The notes below the pieces were generated by a model that saw only the letters and a list, made by a program, of their open reading frames with translations, was not told where the DNA came from and searched no databases. 64,000 nucleotides of DNA, taken from the NCBI RefSeq assembly GCF_964340395.1, contig NC_135553.1, forward strand, positions 19,117,001-19,181,000, given 5' to 3'. Below are positions 53,805 to 64,000 of this stretch, piece by piece. How positions within the stretch are numbered: position 1 is the first letter of the stretch; each line of letters begins with the position of its first letter. The position numbers were made by a program, and so were the translations under genes. Source of the DNA: Glandiceps talaboti (Eukaryota > Hemichordata > Enteropneusta > Spengelidae).

Positions 53805-54198
53805 GTGGTTCCTCTGTTACGCAAATATAATGACCCTGCGATCAACAAGTGCAAAGATTGGAAGTCCAAAAAGAATTGTAAATTTGCAAGATTACAGATG
53901 CCATCAGAAATGCCACCCCACTGTCAGTATGGTACTTCTTCTTCGTGTATGAACCATGATTAAACTAACATCCATTCAACAACTTCTACAAACATGTTGC
54001 AATGATATATTTAGTTTGTGTCTGTCTTAGTAAACTGAGACCTCCATTGCCAGTGTCACATGTTGATGCAGAGCATGGCCTATACCAATACTTTAATACT
54101 TGAGTGTAAATATATGTATATTTGTAATTTAAAACCATCACCACCACCACCCCATCCCAACCCCATAAAATGAACTTTGTATGTGTTTCCTTATTTAA

Positions 54199-54403
54199 CC
54201 CTTTCATGACTAGAGACGAGTTTTAAATAATATGGGGACCCAATTCATATGAATATTTTCATAATTACAATAATATTACTTTATTAGGAAGTAATATTTC
54301 TTTAATTCCAGTCTAAAATGAAGTTGATATATGCCAAAAACTTACATAAAACAAGAATTTTGTCCAAACAATTTTGGCGGGAATGTTTTCAGTATTGAAG
54401 GGG
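54199..54403. mobile_element. piggyBac-like MITE, copy 2
   Basis: 205 bp, in inverted orientation to the copy at 15734-15937. It has CCCTTTCATGACTAGAGACG at one end and GTATTGAAGGGG at the other, and TTAA on both sides (54195-54198 and 54404-54407). The centre, GAAGTAATATTTCTTTAATT, matches copy 1. Confidence 0.8.
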
Positions 54404-54409
54404 TTAAAG

Positions 54410-55595
54410 GAATCACTATGCCACAGTCCACATATTACACTGTACAGACAGGTGGTGTTGAACTGAGGGGGATATTATTTGAACTGAAATAAAACGGATA
54501 AACATCACTAGTGGCATTCCCACTTTGCTTGATTTGATGGTTCTAGTGTATTTGTGTAAGATTGTCTACCTTGATGGTGTGATTGTGTATTAAGGTGACA
54601 AAGTTCAAACTTGGCTATTACACAAAATGGACTAATAGCTTTGGCAGTATATTTCATACTATATTACTAAGCCATTTCTATAGTATACAATAACGTTGCT
54701 AATATGACATCCCAGATGCTAAGCTTCCAGTTGATCTGAGCTAAAACCCAAAGCTGCCGAAAGTGACCGTAATCAATTACAAGAATAGAATCTTTGCTAT
54801 TAATATTATGACTTGACTTGGGATATACCAAATTTTCTTACACACTGTAATTACACAACCATGGATGAACTGGGTGGTCCAAGGACATGAACTTTGTACT
54901 TGATAGGTTATTGGGTAATGATAGTACCAAAGACTCGGCCAGCCAACAGGGTTATACAGTGATTATTGTGCAATTGTGGTGCCATAGTTTTATCAAGCAA
55001 ACAAACAGACTGACAGACATTGCAGTCACACTACACAAATTGAAGATGTCCCCTGTCCCATATTATGATGGAACATGTGTCCCCAATTATTTTTGTTCCA
55101 TATCACAGCTGAACTCGCCATTGTGTGGCCATTGTTACAAGTTACAAAGTTCATTGTTTCCCACGATGCACCACCCATTTGCCAATGTTCTAACTTTTAG
55201 AGAGGTTGCACGATGCAGGATTGGTATACATGACTTTTTCTGGGTCCCTTAAGCATAAATAAAGCATCTAAGATCTAATCAGCTTCACCTTAGTCTTATA
55301 GTAAGGCCTGGATCTGTGCTGCTTAGGTTGCTGATCAGATAAACAAGGATGACAGACTTTGACGGTCCTCCAGTGCCAAGCCGTCCACAATGTGTATATG
55401 AAATATAATTGTTCAAGGAGAGATGATCCCAAATGGGACATTTTCAAATTAGGTTTAAAAAGATACGAGTTTGTGGACAATCTTAAACTCAAAAAATTAT
55501 TGGCAGATCAGTCAGAAATGTGGTCGTGGTGTTTCTGTAGGCGAGACGGCCTCTTGATCATGCGTCTTGGACGGTACGTGTCGTAATTTGAGGCT
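54410..55595. other. No gene seen
   Basis: Intergenic. The 121-codon frame at 54887-55252 and the 75-codon frame at 55359-55586 show no known domain and no splice context, so I do not call them. Confidence 0.4.
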
Positions 55596-55598
55596 GTG

Positions 55599-55599
<1 letters not shown>

Positions 55600-55631
<32 letters not shown>

Positions 55632-55784
55632 CATACATACATACATACATACATACATACATACATACATGCATGCATGCATGCATGCATGCATGCATGC
55701 ATGCATACATACATACATACATACATACATACATACATACATACATACATACATACATACATACATACATACATACATACATAC
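55600..55784. repeat. (ATAC)n-(ATGC)n-(ATAC)n microsatellite
   Basis: ATAC/CATA units with a central block of about ten GCAT units. Confidence 0.97.
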
Positions 55785-55789
55785 AATTC

Positions 55790-56880
55790 AAATTACAATA
55801 AGCGCTTATTAAAATCTTATCGTTTATTCCATCTATCACGGGTTACTACTTACATGTGTAATTTGTCCAGTCACTTGTTGGATTATAGAACGCCACCAAC
55901 GACGAACCTTCAGTTGATTATTGTTTTATTCTTCACAATACGTGTTGAAATGTTGTCATATCATGTTGTCATAGTAATACAAGTTTAAACAACTTGTCAT
56001 AGTAATACTCTCCATTTTCCATAAAGTTCTTTTACGGCGGGGGTGGGGGTTGAGCCATTTTAGTTCTCATCCTACAAAATCGATTTTTAATACTTGTAAT
56101 GGATCTGTTTGTACTCCTAAATGCAAATATTACTAAAAATGTCAATTGAGACATAGAAGAATTTTCGCTATAATAGTACCAGTAAATGCATGGCACTAGA
56201 ATAAAGTAAAGTGTCAACAAATTTAAAATAACGTTTTTTTCCTTAACTACATACTGGCTTTGTATTCATAGCACTACATACTACTGCATATTTATTTGAA
56301 ATTGATTGTGCTGTCTGAAACAATTTCAGTTTTGACCAATTTAGTTGGAAGGGGATGGGGGGGGGGGGGGGGTCTGAGGCCTAACTAAACGAATTTAGTT
56401 TTTATATCCTACATTGATCTATTGATCCCCTAAAGTAAAGTAGAGTAAATATTGCCACAGCATGTGGGGGTGCTGGAAGATCTAGCTAGTGTGAGTGGTT
56501 ATAATTCAGAGAATTGCGTGGATTTACGTGCGTTGACGGAATATGAATTGTGCGTTCTTTCTTAGGTAAAACAACTTGCATACATAATACTATCGTCATG
56601 GCAATGGAGAAAATTACATTGTATAATGCGAAATGTAATAAACACTAACAATATAAAACAGTAATTGACTGAGTTAACCAAAAGTAATAACTGATCTGGG
56701 TGAATACCTGAGCTAATAAAAGTTATAAGGCACCTAATTATAACAGTTGATCTACATATATACACGTGTCAATACCGAGCTAACCTTGGTGGAGGGTCTA
56801 TGAGGTAACCAAAGACACTGAAATTGTTTATCCAGCCTAGGTGAAAACTTGAGCTAACCAAAAATAATAACACTAACTGT
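55790..56880. other. No gene seen; G-rich tracts
   Basis: Non-coding. Contains G runs at about 56038-56050 and 56349-56372 (about 20 G), which could form G-quadruplexes. Confidence 0.45.
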
Positions 56881-56892
56881 TAACAAACTACT

Positions 56893-56894
<2 letters not shown>

Positions 56895-56970
<76 letters not shown>

Positions 56971-57094
56971 GCGCGCACACACGCACTCACACATAGAGGC
57001 ATACATTGACTACACGTATGTATGTATGTATGTATGTATGTATGTATGTATGTATGTATGTATGTATGTATGTATGTATGTATGTATGTATGTA

Positions 57095-57127
<33 letters not shown>

Positions 57128-57256
57128 TTGTGTGTGTGTGTGTATGTATGTATGTATGGATGCATGCATGCATGCATGTATGTATGTATGTATGTATGTA
57201 TGTATGTATGTATGTATGTATGTATGTACGTACGTACGTACGTACGTACGTACGCA
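56895..57256. repeat. (AC)n, (GC)n, (GTAT)n, (GTAC)n compound microsatellite
   Basis: An AC tract of about 35 units passes into GCGCGCGC, then after a short gap into GTAT runs with GT and GCAT inserts, and ends in GTAC runs. Confidence 0.97.
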
Positions 57257-57908
57257 CGTATCAGAAAGGAATTTTACAAGGGGAAGTTTATCATCTAAAT
57301 TGACAAACATTATTGTTTTTACTGTATCAAAATGAGTAGGTCTGCATCTCAATGACAGAAAAATACAAGGAAACACCTTCACAAAAATAAAAAGCTTTTT
57401 GTAATTTTTGAATGTCGTTTCACACTATTTACTCATGCATAAGCCACTCAACTACTAGTATGTCATATTCAAATCTTAAATTTAGGGGTTTTCCTTCTTG
57501 AAATGACTATACTTTCGCGAAGGGTACGTACTTGGGGGAATTACCCATCATACTCCTGTGACTTCCTCATTGGAAATTAGCCAAATACATCAGAGAAGAT
57601 CAACATATATAATTCCGTATAGGAAAGTGCGCAAGACATTTTGAAGTAGCAATAATTTGCTCTTGTTTTCACGCACACAGTTAATGTCATGACTTGAAAC
57701 GTATTATAATATATGCAGAAACTAAGAAAACTTTGAAATGTTACATTTGAGTTCACATTGCAAGTTAAAGTTTTATGTTTTGTTTGTTTACGATGAGACC
57801 AGTGAACCACTTGTAATGACTACGTGTAAGTTGTAACATACTGTTTTATGTTCCAAAGGAAGACAGGGTCAGTGACTGCATGCGCCCAATATATGACTAA
57901 AATGTGAT

Positions 57909-58306
57909 ATGTAGTGAACTCGGCACGATTTATTTCTTGATTTATCTCTTTGTAATACGTTTATTTGTCGATTGTTCTTTGTTCTGTGAATGCCCAATAT
58001 AGTTATACCATGGATGTATTAGTGAGACTAATACATCCATGGTTATACCTACATTGACCTGGGACGTATACGCCCTATAGGCCCTGACCTGACACAGTAC
58101 CATAGGTGTTCTCCACAGGCACTTGGTTCCCGAGATATGTATCTCTTCCATATATAGTTGGCTAAATACGACAATATTATCGACATTTTATTGTTTACTA
58201 TTCTGATAGAAACATTCTGATCAGGAACCAAGTGCCTGCATTGTTCTCTCGTACCACTGCACAACTTACGTTACGAGTAGCCAACCAGAATCCGAGTTCA
58301 CTACAT
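57909..58306. mobile_element. ~400-bp element with perfect 15-bp TIRs and nested palindromes
   Basis: ATGTAGTGAACTCGG at 57909-57923 is the exact reverse complement of 58292-58306. Inside lie a 16-bp perfect palindrome pair (CCATGGATGTATTAGT, 58008-58023 with 58027-58042) and a 15-bp pair (CAGGCACTTGGTTCC, 58116-58130 with 58224-58238). No coding frame. It ends about 420 bp upstream of the Rac1 TATA box. Confidence 0.7.
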
Positions 58307-58724
58307 TGGATTTTAATCAGATTGGGCTTCACTAGTCCATTGTAAGTTTTAGGATATCAACTGCTTTTGTTTTGAACACATGCCGTATATATGACAGATA
58401 AAACATGTCGAGAAGTAAAAACTAAAATATGATTCCTGTAAGCTACTGCTACACAGTAAACTTAGCACAAGTAGAAAAATTGAAACGTACTGTTACATTT
58501 TGATGACCCAAGTTAATAATGTACAATCAAGAACTACTAATTAGCAGCAGCGTCATGCTCATCGTCTTTATTTAGGCAATTTTGTTAGAGATTTTATATT
58601 TATACGCCGTCGACATCTCCGATAAAATTTAAAAATAGCAAGGTAATGTTTTGATGTTGTATGAGGGCGCAGTTCCTATTTACGTGAGGTCATAGGCTTA
58701 TTTTTAGTGACTTCGCAGGGGGTG

Positions 58725-58733
58725 TATATAAAG
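58725..58733 (+). promoter_or_regulatory. Rac1 TATA box
   Basis: TATATAAAG sits 133 bp upstream of the Rac1 ATG in a GC-richer stretch (TTCGCAGGGGGTGTATATAA). Transcription would begin near 58755-58765, leaving a short 5' UTR of about 100 bp. Confidence 0.55.
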
Positions 58734-58865
58734 GCACGCCATTTTCTACACACCCTAGGCCAGTCTATTTAGCGGAGGGCTTCGTCGTGTCATCGTTACT
58801 GGGCTTCTTACATGTCACTGAGGACCATCAAATCTTAGCTGATCAGAAGTTTACAAACAATCAAT

Positions 58866-62580
<3,715 letters not shown>

Positions 62581-62594
62581 TAAGTATACAAACC

Positions 62595-64000
62595 ACAAAA
62601 TAGCTATAGCTATGACAATACCACAATACTAGTCAAATTAGTTATGACAATACCACAATACTAGTCAAGTTGTAGCTATGACAATACCACAATACTAGTC
62701 AAGTTATAGCTATGACAATACCACAATACCAGTCAAGTTATAGCTATGACAATACCACAATACTAGTCAAGTTATAGCTATGACAATACCACAATACTAG
62801 TCAAGTTATAGCTATGACAATACCACAATACTAGTCAAGTTATAGCTATGACAATACCACAATACTAGTCAAGTTATAGATATGACAATACCACAATACT
62901 AGTCAAGTTATAGCTATGACAATACCTCAATACTAGTCAAGTTATAGCTATGACAATACCACAATACTAGTCAAGTTATAGCTATGACAATACCACAATA
63001 CCAGTCAAGTTATAGCTATGACAATACCACAATATTAGTCAAGTTGTAGCTATGACAATACCACAATACCAGTCAAGTTATAGCTATGACAATACCACAA
63101 TACTAGTCAAGTTATAGCTATGACAATACCACAATACTAGTCAAGTTATAGCTATGACAATACCACAATATTAGTCAAGTTGTAGCTATGACAATACCAC
63201 AATACCAGTCAAGTTATAGCTATGACAATACCACAATACTAGTCAAGTTATAGCTATGACAATACCACAATACCAGTCAAGTTGTAGCTATGACAATACC
63301 ACAATACTACCCAAGTTATAGCTATGACAATACCACAATACTAGTCAAGTTATAGCTATGACAATACCACAATACTAGTCAAGTTATCGCTATGACAATA
63401 CCACAATACTAGTCAAGTTATAGATATGACATTACCACAATACTAGTCAAGTTATAGCTATGACAATACCACAATATTAGTCAAGTTGTAGCTATGACAA
63501 TACCACAATACCAGTCAAGTTATAGCTATGACAATACCACAATATTAGTCAAGTTGTAGCTATGACAATACCACAATACCAGTCAAGTTATAGCTATGAC
63601 AATACCACAATACTAGTCAAGTTATAGCTATGACAATACCACAATACTAGTCAAGTTATAGCTATGACAATACCACAATATTAGTCAAGTTATAGCTATG
63701 ACAATACCACAATACCAGTCAAGTTATAGCTATGACAATACCACAATACTAGTCAAGTTATAGCTATGACAATACCACAATACCAGTCAAGTTGTAGCTA
63801 TGACAATACCACAATACTACCCAAGTTATCGCTATGACAATACCACAATACTAGTAAAGTTATAGCTATGACAATACCACAATACCAGTCAAGTTATAGC
63901 TATGACAATACCACAATACTAGTAAAGTTATAGCTATGACAGTACCACAATACCAGTCAAGTTATAGCTATGACAATACTACAATACTAGTCAAGTTATA
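62595..64000. repeat. 34-bp minisatellite, about 41 copies, running off the window
   Basis: The unit TAGCTATGACAATACCACAA plus TACTAGTCAAGTTA repeats head to tail from about 15 bp after the Rac1 exon 2 donor to the window end. Variants (TACCAG, TATTAG with GTTG, TACTACCC) are ordered: the rare ACCAG-GTTG-ACTACCC combination at 63271 recurs at 63781, exactly 510 bp or 15 units later. This shows a higher-order duplication. Confidence 0.97.

Noticed and set aside
54887-55252. 121-codon frame between ZNF598 and Rac1
   Set aside because: No domain, no splice signals in place and average composition; not distinguishable from chance.
62595-64000. CRISPR-like array of short repeats
   Set aside because: There are no unique spacers; the whole 34-bp unit repeats, and the context is an intron of an animal gene.

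Overview
This window is eukaryotic and almost certainly from an invertebrate animal, most likely marine. It is AT-rich and intron-rich, packed with micro- and minisatellites and small transposon relics, and carries parts or all of four animal genes with GT-AG introns. I cannot name the species. The mix of a divergent G-protein alpha gene, a tRNA-type SINE, an L2/CR1-like LINE tail and many hAT, piggyBac and mariner-like MITEs fits a lophotrochozoan or an invertebrate deuterostome.

Layout. (1) 1-15.9 kb holds no gene I can support; it has simple repeats, a tandemly expanded SINE and dispersed repeat relics, and may be a long upstream intron of the next gene. (2) 15,980-18,892 (+): the last four exons of a heterotrimeric G-protein alpha subunit that fits none of the Gs, Gi/o, Gq or G12 C-terminal patterns. 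(3) 19-30 kb: intergenic, with foldback elements and 54-bp and 22-bp minisatellites. (4) 30,232-41,353 (-): a complete synaptogyrin gene. Its third coding exon exists as two homologous alternative versions, which the reading phases force to be mutually exclusive. (5) 41.4-45.5 kb: the region between divergent genes, with an L2/CR1-like LINE 3' end. (6) 45,492-52,488 (+): a complete six-exon ZNF598, the E3 ligase for collided ribosomes. (7) 52.5-58.7 kb: intergenic, with hAT, piggyBac-like and mariner-like MITEs and nested inverted repeats. (8) 58,725 onward (+): a TATA-containing promoter and the first two coding exons of Rac1. Intron 2 is a 34-bp minisatellite running off the window end.

The four genes do not form a functional unit; they are neighbours in an ordinary animal chromosome. 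The most interesting items are the duplicated mutually exclusive synaptogyrin exons, a set of CTCF-like motifs (including an inverted pair just after the G-alpha gene and one inside ZNF598 coding sequence), a tandemly amplified tRNA head in a SINE that shares its 3' tail with the LINE, and several MITE families with readable target-site duplications.
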